Counted from the first letter of the stretch, positions 25,473-35,469 are shown. The stretch: 64,000 bases of DNA from Streptomyces sp. PH10-H1 (GCF_030063355.1 NZ_JASISZ010000002.1:119220-183219); one strand, 5' to 3'. The notes: generated by a model from the sequence alone, not told the origin. A program made the numbers and translations.

Positions 25473-27527
25473 TCATCCGACGGCGGCGGCCTCGTAGATC
25501 TCGAACCAGATCGTCTTCCCGTCGCCCCGGGGATCGACGCCCCAGGCGTCGGCCAGTTCCTCGATCAGCAGCAGCCCACGCCCCGACGAGGCCATCTCGC
25601 CGGGGCTTCGGCGATGCGGCATGTCGTCGCTGCGGTCGCCGACGTCGATCCGCAGCCGCCGGGTGCCGGGCATGCCCATCAGGCGGGCGGTCAGCACCGC
25701 GTCCTCGTCGGTGTGCACCAGCACATTGGTGATCAGCTCGGACACCAGCAGCACCGCCGCGTCCACCTGGTCGGGGGCGGCCCAGTCGTGCAGCAGGGCG
25801 CGGATCTCGTGACGCGACTCGCGGATCTGCCGGGGCGCGCTCTGCGAGACGGTCAGCACCGTCCTGCGGACGGGCACCGCGCAGCTCGGCCCGTCGGGGT
25901 CGCGGCGCAGCAGCATCAGCGCGATGTCGTCCTCGCGGCGGTCGGCCAGCGGCCCGGTTGTGTGGTGCGAGGCGGGTCCGTGCACGGCCCCCACCAGATG
26001 GTCGGCGAGTGCCTCCAGATCGTCCGAGGGCCCGGTCTCCAGGGCGGCGCGCAGCCGCTTCCAGCCGGTGCCCAGATCGTGGCCGCCGGTCTCGATCAGC
26101 CCGTCCGTGCAGATCAGCAGTGTTTCGCCGGGCTCCAGCACCAGCCGGGTGGTCGGGTAGTCGCTGTCGGGGGCGATGCCCAGCGGCATGCCGCCCGCGG
26201 TACGCCGGACGATCGTCGTGCCGTCGCCCAGCCGGATGGCGGGTTCCGGATGCCCGGCCCGTACGACGTCGAGGGTGCCGGTCGCCGGGTCGGCCTCCAG
26301 ATACAGACAGGTCGCAAACCGGTCGTCGTCGCGGTGGTCGGGGTCGGTGAGTCCGGCGAGGAAGCGCGAGGTGCGGGAGAGCACCGCGTCGGGATGGTGC
26401 CCCTCGGCGGCGTAGGCGCGCAGCGCGATCCGCAGCTGGCCCATCAGGCCGGCGGCGCGTACGTCATGTCCCTGGACGTCGCCGATGACCAGCGCGGTGC
26501 GGCCGGACGGCAGGCCGATCACGTCGTACCAGTCGCCGCCGACCTGCAGCCCGCCGCCGGTGGGGACATAGCGCGCGGCGACCGCCATGCCGTCGATGTC
26601 GGGACCGCGGGTGGGCAGCATGGTGCGCTGCAGGCCGTCGGAGAGTTCCCTCTCGGATTCGTGCAGATGGGCGCGGGACAGCGCCTGGGCGAGCATCCGG
26701 GCGACGGTGGTGAGGACGGAGCGCTCGTCCGGGGTGAAGCCGACCGGTTCGCGGAAGGCCGCCATCCAGGCGCCGATGGTGCTGCCCGCGACCACCAGCG
26801 GCAGAAAGGCCCAGGAGGAGCGGCCGAACGGTTCGGCGAGCGGCCAGGTGACCGGGAAGCGCTGCTCGTACGCCTCGGCGGTGGGCAGATAGATCGCCCG
26901 CCCGGTGCGGACCACCAGCGCGGCCGGGTAGTCGGTGGCCATCGGCATGTCCATGAACGGTCCGTCGGCGCCGACGGCGTGGCCGTGGTGCCCGATGACC
27001 GACAGCCGGTCTCCCTGGACCCCGAAGACGGCCAGGCCGTCGGGCGAGAACCCGGGCATGGACAGCGTCGCGGCGACCCGCAGCACCTCGGCGGTGCTGT
27101 CCGCTTCGGCCAGCGCCCGCCCGGCGTCCAGCAGGAAGGCCTCCCGGGCGCGGCGCCAGTCCCCGGCGGGGGCCGGGCCGCCCGGCGCCGCTCCGCGCGC
27201 CTCGTGCAGCGTCCCCGCCATGGTGTGCCGGCCGCTCGGCCGCATCCTCAGCCGGATGGTCCGCGTGATGCTGCCGTCGTCGCCCACCACCCGCATCTGG
27301 GACTCCAGCACGGTGCCCTCGGCGCGGGCGAGGGCCAGCGCGCCGTTCAGCGCCACGAAGTCCTCGGCGTGCAGACAGGCGCGTACGGCGGAGGACCGGG
27401 AGGTGCCGGGCTCCGCGGGCAGCCCCAGCAGCCGGGCCGCCGTCGCGTCGAGCGCCACGGTGCCGGCGGTCTCGTCCCAGTGCCACAGCCCCGTGCCGAC
27501 GGCTGCCAGAACGTCCTCGGTGCGCAT
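25473..27527 (-). CDS. PAS-GAF-SpoIIE phosphatase with C-terminal anti-sigma-like ATPase
   Basis: A 684-aa regulatory protein. Order: PAS-like sensor (residues about 1-110), GAF (about 130-290), PP2C/SpoIIE Ser/Thr phosphatase (about 310-525) with metal motifs VGGDWYDVI, VIGDVQGHDVRAA and LLICTDGLIE, then an HATPase_c kinase domain (about 555-680) with SELITNVLVHT and SSGRGLLLIEELADAWG. The family dephosphorylates anti-anti-sigma (STAS) proteins while the ATPase domain may phosphorylate them or bind a sigma factor. A paralogue of the same architecture lies at 37169-39313. The signal sensed is unknown. Confidence 0.9.
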   Translation of the reverse strand: MRTEDVLAAVGTGLWHWDETAGTVALDATAARLLGLPAEPGTSRSSAVRACLHAEDFVALNGALALARAEGTVLESQMRVVGDDGSITRTIRLRMRPSGRHTMAGTLHEARGAAPGGPAPAGDWRRAREAFLLDAGRALAEADSTAEVLRVAATLSMPGFSPDGLAVFGVQGDRLSVIGHHGHAVGADGPFMDMPMATDYPAALVVRTGRAIYLPTAEAYEQRFPVTWPLAEPFGRSSWAFLPLVVAGSTIGAWMAAFREPVGFTPDERSVLTTVARMLAQALSRAHLHESERELSDGLQRTMLPTRGPDIDGMAVAARYVPTGGGLQVGGDWYDVIGLPSGRTALVIGDVQGHDVRAAGLMGQLRIALRAYAAEGHHPDAVLSRTSRFLAGLTDPDHRDDDRFATCLYLEADPATGTLDVVRAGHPEPAIRLGDGTTIVRRTAGGMPLGIAPDSDYPTTRLVLEPGETLLICTDGLIETGGHDLGTGWKRLRAALETGPSDDLEALADHLVGAVHGPASHHTTGPLADRREDDIALMLLRRDPDGPSCAVPVRRTVLTVSQSAPRQIRESRHEIRALLHDWAAPDQVDAAVLLVSELITNVLVHTDEDAVLTARLMGMPGTRRLRIDVGDRSDDMPHRRSPGEMASSGRGLLLIEELADAWGVDPRGDGKTIWFEIYEAAAVG

Positions 27528-27647
27528 TGGATCAGTTTAGGAGGGTTTGGCCGACTCATACGAATGGGGGTGCACGTCCTGGCGCCGGTACGCTGTGACG
27601 GGCCCCTTCTGGGCTCCTTCACCGAAATCCGACGACTTGGATGAACG

Positions 27648-29414
27648 ATGCATCGGTACCGGTCCCACACCTGCGGCGAGCTGCGCGCCACTGACGTCGA
27701 CACCGACGTCCGCCTGTCCGGGTGGCTGCACAATCGCCGCGATCTGGGCGGCGTCCTCTTCGTCGACCTCCGGGACCACTACGGCTTCGTCCAGCTGGTC
27801 GTGCGGCCGGGCTCGCCCGCGTACGAGGAGCTCAGCAGCCAGTCCAAGGAATCCGTCGTCCGCATCGACGGCCGGGTGCTCGCGCGCAGCGCCGAGAACG
27901 TGAACCCCGAGCTCCCGACGGGTGAGGTCGAGATCGACGTCACCGCCTTCGAGGTGCTCGGCGCCGCCGACCCGCTGCCCTTCCCGGTCTTCCCCGAGGA
28001 CAACGCCAACGAGGAGTCGCGGCTCACCAACCGCTTCCTGGACCTGCGCCGCCAGCGCATGCACAAGAACATCATGCTGCGCTCGGACGTCATCTCCTTC
28101 CTCCGCAAGGAGATGACCGCGCTCGGCTTCAACGAGCTGGCAACCCCGATCCTGTCGGCCACCTCCCCCGAGGGCGCCCGCGACTTCCTGGTGCCCTCCC
28201 GGGTGCACCCCGGCAAGTTCTACGCGCTGCCGCAGGCCCCGCAGCAGTTCAAGCAGCTGCTGATGATCGCGGGCTTCGACCGTTACTTCCAGATCGCGCC
28301 GTGCTTCCGCGACGAGGACTCCCGGGCCGACCGCTCGCCCGGCGAGTTCTACCAGCTCGACATGGAGATGAGCTTCGTCGAGCAGGAGGACGTCTTCGGC
28401 GTCATCGAGAAGGTCATGACCGACCTCTTCACGGAGTTCGGTGGTGACCGCCACGTCACCTCCCCGTTCCCGCGTATCCCGTTCCGCGAGTCGATGCTCA
28501 AGTACGGCAACGACAAGCCGGACCTGCGCGCCAAGCTCGAACTGGTCGACGTCTCGGACGTCTTCGCCGGCTCCGGCTTCAAGGCATTCGCCGACAAGCA
28601 CGTGCGCGCGCTGGCCGTGCCGGACACCGCGGCCCAGCCCCGCAAGTTCTTCGACCAAATGGGCGAGTACGCGGTCGAGCAGGGCGCCAAGGGCCTGGCC
28701 TGGGTCCGGGTCGGCGAGGACAACGCCCTCACCGGTCCGATCGCGAAGTTCCTCACCGAGGACGACGTCAAGGCCCTGCTGGCCGCCGTCGACGCCAAGC
28801 CCGGCCACGCCATCTTCTTCGGCGCGGGCGAGTTCGACGAGGTTTCCAAGATCATGGCGCCGGTCCGCGTCGAGGCCGCCAAGCGCGCCGGGCACTTCGA
28901 GGAGAACGTCTTCCGATTCTGCTGGATCGTCGACTTCCCGATGTTCGATACGGACGAGGACACCGGCGCGATCGGCTTCTCCCACAACCCGTTCTCCATG
29001 CCGCAGGGCGGCCTGGAAGCGCTGGAGACCAAGGACCCGCTGGATATCCTGGCCTGGCAGTACGACATCGTCTGCAACGGCACCGAGCTGTCGTCGGGCG
29101 CCATCCGCAACCACGAGCCCGCCGTCATGTACAAGGCGTTCGAGATCGCCGGCTACGACCGGGCGACCGTCGAGAAGGAATTCGGCGGCATGCTCCGCGC
29201 CTTCCACTTCGGTGCCCCGCCGCACGGCGGCATCGCCCCGGGCGTCGACCGCATGGTGATGCTCCTGGCGGACGAGCCGAACATCCGCGAGACCATCGCC
29301 TTCCCGCTCAACCAGCACGCCCAGGATCTGATGATGGGCGCGCCGAGCGAGGTGGACGACGTCCGGCTGCGCGAACTGAACATCGCGCCGCGCAAGCCGG
29401 CACCGAAGGTCTGA
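27648..29414 (+). CDS. aspS: Aspartyl-tRNA synthetase
   Basis: A 588-aa class II synthetase that charges tRNA-Asp (or tRNA-Asp/Asn). It has an N-terminal OB-fold anticodon-binding domain ([20 protein letters not shown]), class II motif 2 ([19 protein letters not shown]), the bacterial GAD insertion domain (about 290-420), and motif 3 ([13 protein letters not shown]). The length and order match bacterial AspRS. The ATG at 27648 gives the canonical [12 protein letters not shown] start. It is divergent from the phosphatase and convergent with metG. Confidence 0.98.
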   Translation: MHRYRSHTCGELRATDVDTDVRLSGWLHNRRDLGGVLFVDLRDHYGFVQLVVRPGSPAYEELSSQSKESVVRIDGRVLARSAENVNPELPTGEVEIDVTAFEVLGAADPLPFPVFPEDNANEESRLTNRFLDLRRQRMHKNIMLRSDVISFLRKEMTALGFNELATPILSATSPEGARDFLVPSRVHPGKFYALPQAPQQFKQLLMIAGFDRYFQIAPCFRDEDSRADRSPGEFYQLDMEMSFVEQEDVFGVIEKVMTDLFTEFGGDRHVTSPFPRIPFRESMLKYGNDKPDLRAKLELVDVSDVFAGSGFKAFADKHVRALAVPDTAAQPRKFFDQMGEYAVEQGAKGLAWVRVGEDNALTGPIAKFLTEDDVKALLAAVDAKPGHAIFFGAGEFDEVSKIMAPVRVEAAKRAGHFEENVFRFCWIVDFPMFDTDEDTGAIGFSHNPFSMPQGGLEALETKDPLDILAWQYDIVCNGTELSSGAIRNHEPAVMYKAFEIAGYDRATVEKEFGGMLRAFHFGAPPHGGIAPGVDRMVMLLADEPNIRETIAFPLNQHAQDLMMGAPSEVDDVRLRELNIAPRKPAPKV

Positions 29415-29460
29415 CCTGAGCCGCTGAGCCGCAGGAGCGGCCCGCAGGCACCCGGTACCC

Positions 29461-29509
29461 GGACATGGCGAAGGCCGCCCCGATCAATGGGGCGGCCTTC
29501 GCCATGTCC
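29461..29509. terminator. Bidirectional terminator between aspS and metG
   Basis: A 21-bp perfect stem (29461-29481 with 29489-29509) and a 7-base loop GATCAAT sit in the gap between the two convergent synthetase genes. It is one of the longest perfect hairpins in the window. Confidence 0.9.
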
Positions 29510-29520
29510 AGAGGTCCGGG

Positions 29521-31248
29521 CTAGACGGCGGTGTCCGGGTTGCCGCCGAAGCGCTCGCGGTAGGTCTCGAGGTCCTCTTCGGTGATCTTGGCGAAGAGGA
29601 CCGGGGGGACGGTGAACGGGGTGCCGGGCGGCAGGAAGGAGAGCGACCTGGCCTCGTCGGGCGTGACCCAGGTGCGGGTGTCGTCGGCGAGGGCGAAGGC
29701 GCTGCGCATCGCGGCGGACGAGGAAGGGATGAACGGCTCGGAGACCACCGCGTACAGATGGATGAGGTTCATCGCGGTGCGCAGGGTGAGCGCGGCTCCG
29801 TCGGGGTCGGTCTTGATCTCCATCCAGGGGGCCTTCTCCTCCAGATAGGAGTTGCCCGCGCTCCACAGGGCGCGCAGCGCGGCCGCGGCCTTGCGGAACT
29901 GGAGGGTGTCCAGGTGGCCCTCGTACTCGGCCAGGAGCCCGGAGATCTGCTCGCCGAGCTTCGCCTCGGCCTCTCCTGCCGCGCTGCCGGCCGGCACATC
30001 GTCGCCGAAGCGCTTGCGGGAGAAGGACAGGACGCGGTTGACGAAGTTGCCGAGGGTGTCGGCGAGGTCCTTGTTCACGGAGGAGGAGAAGACCTCCCAG
30101 GTGAAGGAAGTGTCGTCGGACTCCGGGGCGTTCGCGATCAGGAAGTAGCGCCAGTAGTCGGCCGGCAGCAGTTCGAGCGCGGCGTCGGTGAAGATGCCGC
30201 GGCGCTGGCTGGTGGAGAACTTCCCGCCGTAGTACGTGAGCCAGTTGAAGGCCTTGACGTAGTCGACCTTCTTCCACGGCTCGCGGGTGCCGAGCTCGGT
30301 GGCCGGGAACATCACCGTGTGGAACGGGACGTTGTCCTTGGCCATGAACTCCGTGTAGCGGACATCGTCGGCCTCGTACCACCAGGACTTCCAGTCCCGG
30401 GTCTCGCCGTCGGGGGCGGCGTCCGCCCACTCCTTGGTGGAACCGATGTACTCGATCGGCGCGTCGAACCAGACGTAGAAGACCTTGCCCTCGGCGGCCA
30501 GCTCCGGCCAGGTGTCGGCCGGGACCGGAACGCCCCACTCCAGATCGCGGGTGATTGCGCGGTCCTGGAGGCCCTCGGTGAGCCACTTGCGGGCGATGGA
30601 GGACGCGAGGGTCGGCCATTCGCCGCCCACCTCGTCGATCCACGACTCGACCTCGTCGGCCAGCTTCGACTGCAGGAGGAACAGGTGCTTGGTCTCACGG
30701 ACCTCCAGCGCGCTGCTGCCGCTGATCGCGGAGCGCGGCTCGATCAGGTCGGTGGGGTCCAGGACGCGGGTGCAGTTCTCGCACTGGTCGCCGCGGGCCT
30801 TGTCGTAGCCGCAGTGCGGGCACGTGCCGACGATGTAGCGGTCCGGGAGGAAGCGCTCGTCGGCGAGCGAGTAGACCTGGCGGATCGCGCGTTCCTCGAT
30901 GAAGCCGTTCGCCTTGAGGCGGCGCGCGAAGTGCTGGGTCAGCTCGCTGTTCTCCGGGGACGAGCTGCGGCCGAAGTGGTCGAAGCGCAGCGCGAAACCG
31001 TCGTAGACCGCCTTCTGCGCGAGGTGCTGCTCGGCGCAGAAGGTGTCGACGGGCAGCCCGGCTTCCTTGGCGGCCAGTTCGGCGGGGGTGCCGTGCTCGT
31101 CCGTGGCGCAGATGTAGAGGACGTCGTGCCCGGTCTGGCGCAGGTAGCGGGCGTAGACGTCGGCCGGGAGCATCGACCCCACCATGTTGCCCAGGTGCTT
31201 GATCCCGTTGATATAGGGCAGGGCGCTGGTGATGAGGTGTCGAGCCAT
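29521..31248 (-). CDS. metG: Methionyl-tRNA synthetase
   Basis: A 575-aa class I synthetase charging tRNA-Met. The HIGH-like motif is HLGN (residues 18-21), zinc ligands are in CPHCGY...CENC (about 143-159), and the KMSKS loop reads [11 protein letters not shown]. It lacks the C-terminal tRNA-binding extension of longer enzymes. Convergent with aspS; its promoter region is shared with a DUF397 gene and contains phased 12-bp repeats. Confidence 0.97.
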   Translation of the reverse strand: MARHLITSALPYINGIKHLGNMVGSMLPADVYARYLRQTGHDVLYICATDEHGTPAELAAKEAGLPVDTFCAEQHLAQKAVYDGFALRFDHFGRSSSPENSELTQHFARRLKANGFIEERAIRQVYSLADERFLPDRYIVGTCPHCGYDKARGDQCENCTRVLDPTDLIEPRSAISGSSALEVRETKHLFLLQSKLADEVESWIDEVGGEWPTLASSIARKWLTEGLQDRAITRDLEWGVPVPADTWPELAAEGKVFYVWFDAPIEYIGSTKEWADAAPDGETRDWKSWWYEADDVRYTEFMAKDNVPFHTVMFPATELGTREPWKKVDYVKAFNWLTYYGGKFSTSQRRGIFTDAALELLPADYWRYFLIANAPESDDTSFTWEVFSSSVNKDLADTLGNFVNRVLSFSRKRFGDDVPAGSAAGEAEAKLGEQISGLLAEYEGHLDTLQFRKAAAALRALWSAGNSYLEEKAPWMEIKTDPDGAALTLRTAMNLIHLYAVVSEPFIPSSSAAMRSAFALADDTRTWVTPDEARSLSFLPPGTPFTVPPVLFAKITEEDLETYRERFGGNPDTAV

Positions 31249-31399
31249 TGCAGGCTGCTCCCAATTCGTTACGCGGGGTGAGTGATTGATCTACGGACCG
31301 TCAATATCGTATCCGACCCCCCGGGCACCCCTTCTTGTTTCCCGGTGGAGGGAGCCGGGGCCGGGTCCTGAGCCCTCGTTGTTGATCACAGTGGGTGAC

Positions 31400-31435
31400 T
31401 GCACGTGCGCATGCACGTGCACATGCACGTGCTGG
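31400..31435 (+). promoter_or_regulatory. Three 12-bp iterons upstream of DUF397 gene
   Basis: Exact 12-bp-phased units: TGCACGTGCGCA, TGCACGTGCACA and TGCACGTGCTGG, each centred on the palindrome GCACGTGC. They lie 63 bp upstream of the DUF397 start and 150 bp upstream of metG. The same unit recurs in the promoter of the XRE/ATPase genes at 32290-32337, which argues for a shared operator. Confidence 0.75.
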
Positions 31436-31497
31436 GGCAACCGGTTATCATCTGCCTTACTCGGCAAGGCAGTTACGGGGATTACGGGGAGAGTCTT

Positions 31498-31731
31498 ATG
31501 CGCCGTACACACAATGGCATGGCCGCGACAGATCTCCAGGGAGTCGTCTGGCAGAAGAGCTTGCACAGCAACGCGAACGGTACGTGCGTGGAACTGGCAC
31601 AGCTGCCCGGCGGGGATGTGGCGGTACGCAATTCACGCTTTCCGGACGGGCCGGCCCTGATATATACGCGTGCCGAGATCGAATCGCTGATTCTCGGCGT
31701 CAAGGACGGTGAGTTCGACCACCTCATGTGA
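31498..31731 (+). CDS. DUF397 protein
   Basis: A 77-aa protein from the ATG at 31498 (GGGGAGAG upstream). A longer open frame from 31405 would translate the iterons into a His-Met-Val repeat, which is clearly regulatory DNA. The DUF397 pattern is complete: WQKSLHSNANGTCVELAQL, VAVRNSRFPDGPAL, then the IESLILGVKDGEFDHL tail. DUF397 proteins are encoded next to XRE-DUF5753 regulators across Streptomyces (WhiJ/AbaA-like clusters) and some such pairs behave as toxin-antitoxin or developmental switches. The partners here are the ATPase at 31744 and the XRE gene at 32417. Confidence 0.88.
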   Translation: MRRTHNGMAATDLQGVVWQKSLHSNANGTCVELAQLPGGDVAVRNSRFPDGPALIYTRAEIESLILGVKDGEFDHLM

Positions 31732-31743
31732 CCGGATGTGAAC

Positions 31744-32235
31744 TTATAGCGACGGGTCTTCGTTCATTCCGATCGGCGAATGGAAGAGGGCCCAGACGAC
31801 TTTTCCCGCCCCGGTGAGCGGATGCCAGCCCCAGGTCTCGCTGTAGGACTCCACCAGGTGCAGCCCCCGTCCGGACTCCGCGACGAAATCGGGCGTCCTG
31901 GCCACCGGACCGATGGCACTGGGGTCCCGTACGGCACAGACCACGCGTGAGGTCCACCGCACCAGGCTGAGGTGAACGGGCGCGCCGGCGGTGCCCGGCG
32001 GTACGGCATAGCGCAGCGCGTTGGTGACGAGTTCCGAGGCGACCAGTTCGATGCTGTCGAACAGCGGTGCCAGATCCCAGCGCTGAAGTGTCGCCCGGGT
32101 GAACCGACGGGCGTCGCGGACCGCTTCGAAGCGGCCTGGCAGCTCACATGTGGCGCCGCTGGAGGCAACGAGGCCCTCAGGGGCGAGCACTTCATCCCAT
32201 AACGGCTCAAGCACAGTTGCGGCCTCAGTCCTCAT
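31744..32235 (-). CDS. HATPase_c ATP-binding protein (RsbW-like anti-sigma kinase)
   Basis: A 163-aa protein from the ATG at 32235; the open frame extends upstream only through the repeat region. It has a GHKL ATPase fold: N box ELVASELVTNALRYA, and a G1-like box FVAESGRGLHLVESYSETWG. Streptomyces encodes many of these single-domain kinases beside DUF397/XRE genes. They resemble anti-sigma kinases, but no cognate is proven. It is convergent with the DUF397 gene, 12 bp apart, and divergent from the XRE gene, so the three form one locus. Confidence 0.85.
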   Translation of the reverse strand: MRTEAATVLEPLWDEVLAPEGLVASSGATCELPGRFEAVRDARRFTRATLQRWDLAPLFDSIELVASELVTNALRYAVPPGTAGAPVHLSLVRWTSRVVCAVRDPSAIGPVARTPDFVAESGRGLHLVESYSETWGWHPLTGAGKVVWALFHSPIGMNEDPSL

Positions 32236-32289
32236 GCGCGCCACCGGGGTATCTGCACGGACACCATGGTCCCCAACGCCCACACGGTA

Positions 32290-32337
32290 TGCAAGAGCGG
32301 ATGCACGTGCAGATGCAAGGATTGATGCACGTGATGG
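32290..32337. promoter_or_regulatory. Four phased 12-bp units between ATPase and XRE genes
   Basis: Units begin at 32290, 32302, 32314 and 32326, each starting TGCA: TGCAAGAGCGGA, TGCACGTGCAGA, TGCAAGGATTGA, TGCACGTGATGG. Two carry the same TGCACGTG core as the iterons at 31400-31435. Another TGCACGG at 32254 is in the same 12-bp phase. The position between divergent genes suggests an operator controlling both. Confidence 0.65.
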
Positions 32338-32416
32338 TGCTGTGTGACCGGATGAGTACTCAACGCAGCGCGGAAGTGGCAGACTGCTCACGACCTAGGG
32401 GCGGAGCGTGACGTAA

Positions 32417-33283
32417 ATGACCACAGGGCAGCCGGGAGGCGGGTCCATCGTGCGACGCATTCTGCTGGGAGCGCAGTTGCGGAGACTTCGCGAAGCGGGA
32501 GGAATCACCCGTGAGGCGGCCGGTTACTCGATCCGCGCGTCCGAATCGAAGATCAGCCGCATGGAGTTGGGGCGAGTGAGCTTCAAGGAACGTGACGTGG
32601 CCGACCTCCTCACCCTCTACAACGTGGTCGACGAGGACGATCGTGCCGCGCTCCTCGGGCTCGTGCGCGAGGCGAATGTGCCCGGTTGGTGGCACGGCTA
32701 CGGGGATGTGCTCCCCGTCTGGTTCCAGACATATGTGGGGCTCGAGGAGTCCGCCTCGCTCATTCGGACCTTCGAAGTCCAGTTCATCCACGGGCTGTTG
32801 CAGACCGAGGACTACATCCGGGCGGTCGTCAGGCTCGGACACCCCGGTGCGGCGAAGTCCGAGATCGAGCGCCGGGTCGGGCTGCGCATGGAACGCCAGA
32901 AGCTGCTGGTGTCCGAGCGCGGCCCGCGTTTCGTCGCGGTCATGGATGAGGGCGCGCTGCTCCGGCCGTTCGGCGGACGCGACGTCATGCGAGGCCAGTT
33001 GCAGCATCTGATGGAGATCGCCCAGCAGCCGAATGTGTCCGTCCACATCCTGCCGTTCGAAATCGGCGGCCATGCGGCGGGCGGCGGCGCATTCACCCTG
33101 CTCCGTTTTCCCGAGTCGGATCTGTCCGATCTGGTCTATCTGGAGCAGCTCACCAGCGCGCTGTATATCGACAAGCGTGAGGAAGTGGACTTCTACGACA
33201 GGACCATGGAAAGGCTGTGTGCGGACAGTCTTTCCACCGAGCGTTCGCTCGAGCGGCTCCGGACGATCCATCAAGAGGCCTGA
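32417..33283 (+). CDS. XRE-family regulator with DUF5753 domain (WhiJ-like)
   Basis: A 288-aa DNA-binding protein. Residues about 15-75 form a helix-turn-helix (LGAQLRRLREAGGITREAAG, then SESKISRMELGR), followed by a DUF5753 domain (about 100-280) with the signature VWFQTYVGLEESASLIRTFE and LLQTEDYIRA. Such proteins pair with DUF397 partners. In Streptomyces the best-known example, WhiJ, influences aerial development. It probably binds the phased TGCACGTG repeats found only around this three-gene module; that is inference from position. Confidence 0.9.
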   Translation: MTTGQPGGGSIVRRILLGAQLRRLREAGGITREAAGYSIRASESKISRMELGRVSFKERDVADLLTLYNVVDEDDRAALLGLVREANVPGWWHGYGDVLPVWFQTYVGLEESASLIRTFEVQFIHGLLQTEDYIRAVVRLGHPGAAKSEIERRVGLRMERQKLLVSERGPRFVAVMDEGALLRPFGGRDVMRGQLQHLMEIAQQPNVSVHILPFEIGGHAAGGGAFTLLRFPESDLSDLVYLEQLTSALYIDKREEVDFYDRTMERLCADSLSTERSLERLRTIHQEA

Positions 33284-33366
33284 TTCGCATCAACAGGCTT
33301 GATACGTAGGTAATATGACACAGCATCACCAACGCGCGCCTCGCCGGTCACCGCGAAAGGGATAAA

Positions 33367-34824
33367 GTGTCGTACTTCTCCGAGTTGGCTCTCCAGTACA
33401 TCGACGGGGAGTGGCGCTCCGGCTCTGGCTCCTGGGACATCGTCGACTTCAATCCCTTCAACGGGGACAAGCTGGCCTCCATCACCGTGGCGACCACCGC
33501 CGAGGTCGACCAGGCCTACCGGGCCGCTGAGCGCGCTCAGCGGCTCTGGGCCGAGGTGAATCCGTACGAGCGCCGGCTGGTCTTCGAGCGGGCGCTGAAG
33601 GTGGTCGAGGACCGCGAGCAGGAGATCACCGAGACGATCATCGCCGAACTGGGCGGCACCTACCTCAAGGCCGGCTTCGAACTCGCCCTCACCAAGGACA
33701 TGTTGCGCCAGGCGATGCAGTTCGCGCTGCATCCGGAGGGCCGCATCCTGCCGTCCCCGGTGGACGGCAAGGAGAACCGCCTCTACCGGCGGCCGGTCGG
33801 CGTCGTCGGGGTGATCAGCCCGTTCAACTTCCCGCTCTTCCTGGGTCTGAAGTCGATCGCCCCCGCGCTGGCGCTCGGCAACGCCGTGGTGCTCAAGCCG
33901 CACCAGAACACCCCGGTGGTCGGCGGCACGCTGATCGCGAAGATATTCGAGGAGGCGGGGCTGCCCGCCGGTCTGTTCAACGTCGTCATCACCGACATAG
34001 CCGAGATCGGTGACGCCTTCATCGAGCACCCGGTGCCCAAGGTGATCTCGTTCACCGGTTCCGACCATGTGGGCCGGCATGTGGCCACGGTCGCCGCCTC
34101 GCACTTCAAGCGGACGGTGCTGGAGATGGGCGGCAACAGCGCGCTCGTCGTCCTGGACGACGCCGACCTCGACTACGCGGTCGACGCCGCGGTCTTCAGC
34201 CGCTTCGCCCACCAGGGCCAGGTCTGCATGGCGGCCAACCGCGTCCTGGTGGACCGCTCGGTGGAGGAGGAGTTCACCCGGAAATTCGTCGCCAAGGTCG
34301 CCTCGCTGCGGGTCGGCGACCCGGCCGACCCGGCCACCCAGATCGGCCCGCTGATCAACGCCACCCAGGCCGAGCGCATCACGACGGAGATCGCCCAGGC
34401 CATCGAGGCGGGCGCCACGGCGCTGCTGCTCGGCGAGGCCGACGGCACGTTGGTGTCACCGACGGTGCTCGGCGATCTCCCCGCGGACGCCCCGATCCTG
34501 CGACGCGAGCTGTTCGGCCCCGTCGTCCTTGTGGTGCCCTTCGACGGTGAGGACGAGGCGGTGCGGATCGCCAACGACACCCCGTTCGGGCTCAGCGGCG
34601 CCGTTCACACCGGTGACATCGAGCGCGGGGTGCGTTTCGCCCAGCGCATCGACACCGGCATGATGCACATCAATGACGGCACCATCGCCGACGAGCCGAT
34701 CGTGCCCTTCGGCGGCGAGAAGTCCTCGGGACTGGGCCGGCTCAACGGCGATGCCACGGTGGACGCGTTCACCACGGTGAAGTGGATCTCGGTCCAGCAC
34801 GGGCGCAGCCGCTTCCCGTTCTGA
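33367..34824 (+). CDS. NAD(P)-dependent aldehyde dehydrogenase
   Basis: A 485-aa aldehyde dehydrogenase from a GTG with AAAGGG upstream. The catalytic cysteine is in HQGQVCMAANRV, the general-base Glu in LEMGGNSALVVLDDAD, and the nucleotide-binding segments in VISPFNFPLFLG and SFTGSDHVGRHVA. The sequence looks closest to benzaldehyde/vanillin-type dehydrogenases, oxidising aromatic or other aldehydes to acids. It appears monocistronic. The exact substrate is not determined. Confidence 0.92.
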   Translation: MSYFSELALQYIDGEWRSGSGSWDIVDFNPFNGDKLASITVATTAEVDQAYRAAERAQRLWAEVNPYERRLVFERALKVVEDREQEITETIIAELGGTYLKAGFELALTKDMLRQAMQFALHPEGRILPSPVDGKENRLYRRPVGVVGVISPFNFPLFLGLKSIAPALALGNAVVLKPHQNTPVVGGTLIAKIFEEAGLPAGLFNVVITDIAEIGDAFIEHPVPKVISFTGSDHVGRHVATVAASHFKRTVLEMGGNSALVVLDDADLDYAVDAAVFSRFAHQGQVCMAANRVLVDRSVEEEFTRKFVAKVASLRVGDPADPATQIGPLINATQAERITTEIAQAIEAGATALLLGEADGTLVSPTVLGDLPADAPILRRELFGPVVLVVPFDGEDEAVRIANDTPFGLSGAVHTGDIERGVRFAQRIDTGMMHINDGTIADEPIVPFGGEKSSGLGRLNGDATVDAFTTVKWISVQHGRSRFPF

Positions 34825-35040
34825 CCGGCCTCCGACTGGCCGGCCACCGATGTTCCTACCGATGTCCCCGTTCCGGCCGATCGACGGTCCGTCATATTGA
34901 TCTTCACTCGAACGGGTGAAGATGGGCATCTGTTCCGGGCTGTGGTCTCCCCTGCGCCAATTCCCCGAGGCTACGGTTACGGTAGGTCACCCCAGGCCCC
35001 GGTGGTCGCTCGGACGGCCGACCGCGGGAGGGGGACATCG

Positions 35041-35439
35041 GTGCAGGACGGTGACCGTGACGACACACCGCCCGGTTCGCCGCATCTGATCCCGCCGCCC
35101 AATCCGTATGCCCGCACCTACCGGATCGTCGAGTTCACCGTCGTGGAGCTGTGCGGCGAGCTGGACATCGACACCGGGAGGTTCGTGGCCCCGCATCTGG
35201 ACCTGGTCTCCGGCGGGCCGCCGCCCCTGCTGGTCATCGTCGATCTGCGACGGCTGGAGTTCCTCGACTGCTACGGCCTGTCCCTGCTCTGCCGTGCCCG
35301 CCGCCGTGTCATGGCGAGCGGGGGACGGCTGCGGCTGGTCTGCGACCGCCCGGCGACGCTGAAGCTGCTGCGCCTCACCGGTCTGAACGAGGTCTTCCAG
35401 CCGGTCCCCACCCTCGCGCGGGCCCTCGCCGGCGGGTAG
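35041..35439 (+). CDS. STAS-domain anti-sigma factor antagonist
   Basis: A 132-aa protein from the GTG at 35041, preceded by a strong GGAGGGGGACATCG site; the longer frame from 34897 has none. The STAS fold is visible: VVELCGELDIDTGRFVAPHL, LLVIVDLRRLEFLDCYGLSL and LRLVCDRPATLKLLRLTGL. The phospho-acceptor position, normally a Ser/Thr in FLDSSG-like sequence, reads FLDCYG here, with Cys and Tyr in place of the serine pair. That may make it insensitive to classical partner-switch phosphorylation, an interesting departure. It lies in a stretch rich in SpoIIE phosphatases and ATPases. Confidence 0.85.
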   Translation: MQDGDRDDTPPGSPHLIPPPNPYARTYRIVEFTVVELCGELDIDTGRFVAPHLDLVSGGPPPLLVIVDLRRLEFLDCYGLSLLCRARRRVMASGGRLRLVCDRPATLKLLRLTGLNEVFQPVPTLARALAGG

Positions 35440-35469
35440 CGGGTCCGGATGATTGGTGTTTGCCTGATG

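Noticed and set aside
27537-29318. 593-codon open frame opposite aspS
   Set aside because: Antisense shadow: composition is typical of reverse-frame high-GC coding, and aspS is certain.
31405-31497. Extended DUF397 N-terminus with His-Met-Val repeats
   Set aside because: It is the translated iteron array; the conserved domain and ribosome site place the start at 31498.
31249-31497. Search for tRNA genes or a T-box near aspS and metG
   Set aside because: No cloverleaf or T-box-like structure could be recognised; the region holds iterons and promoters only.
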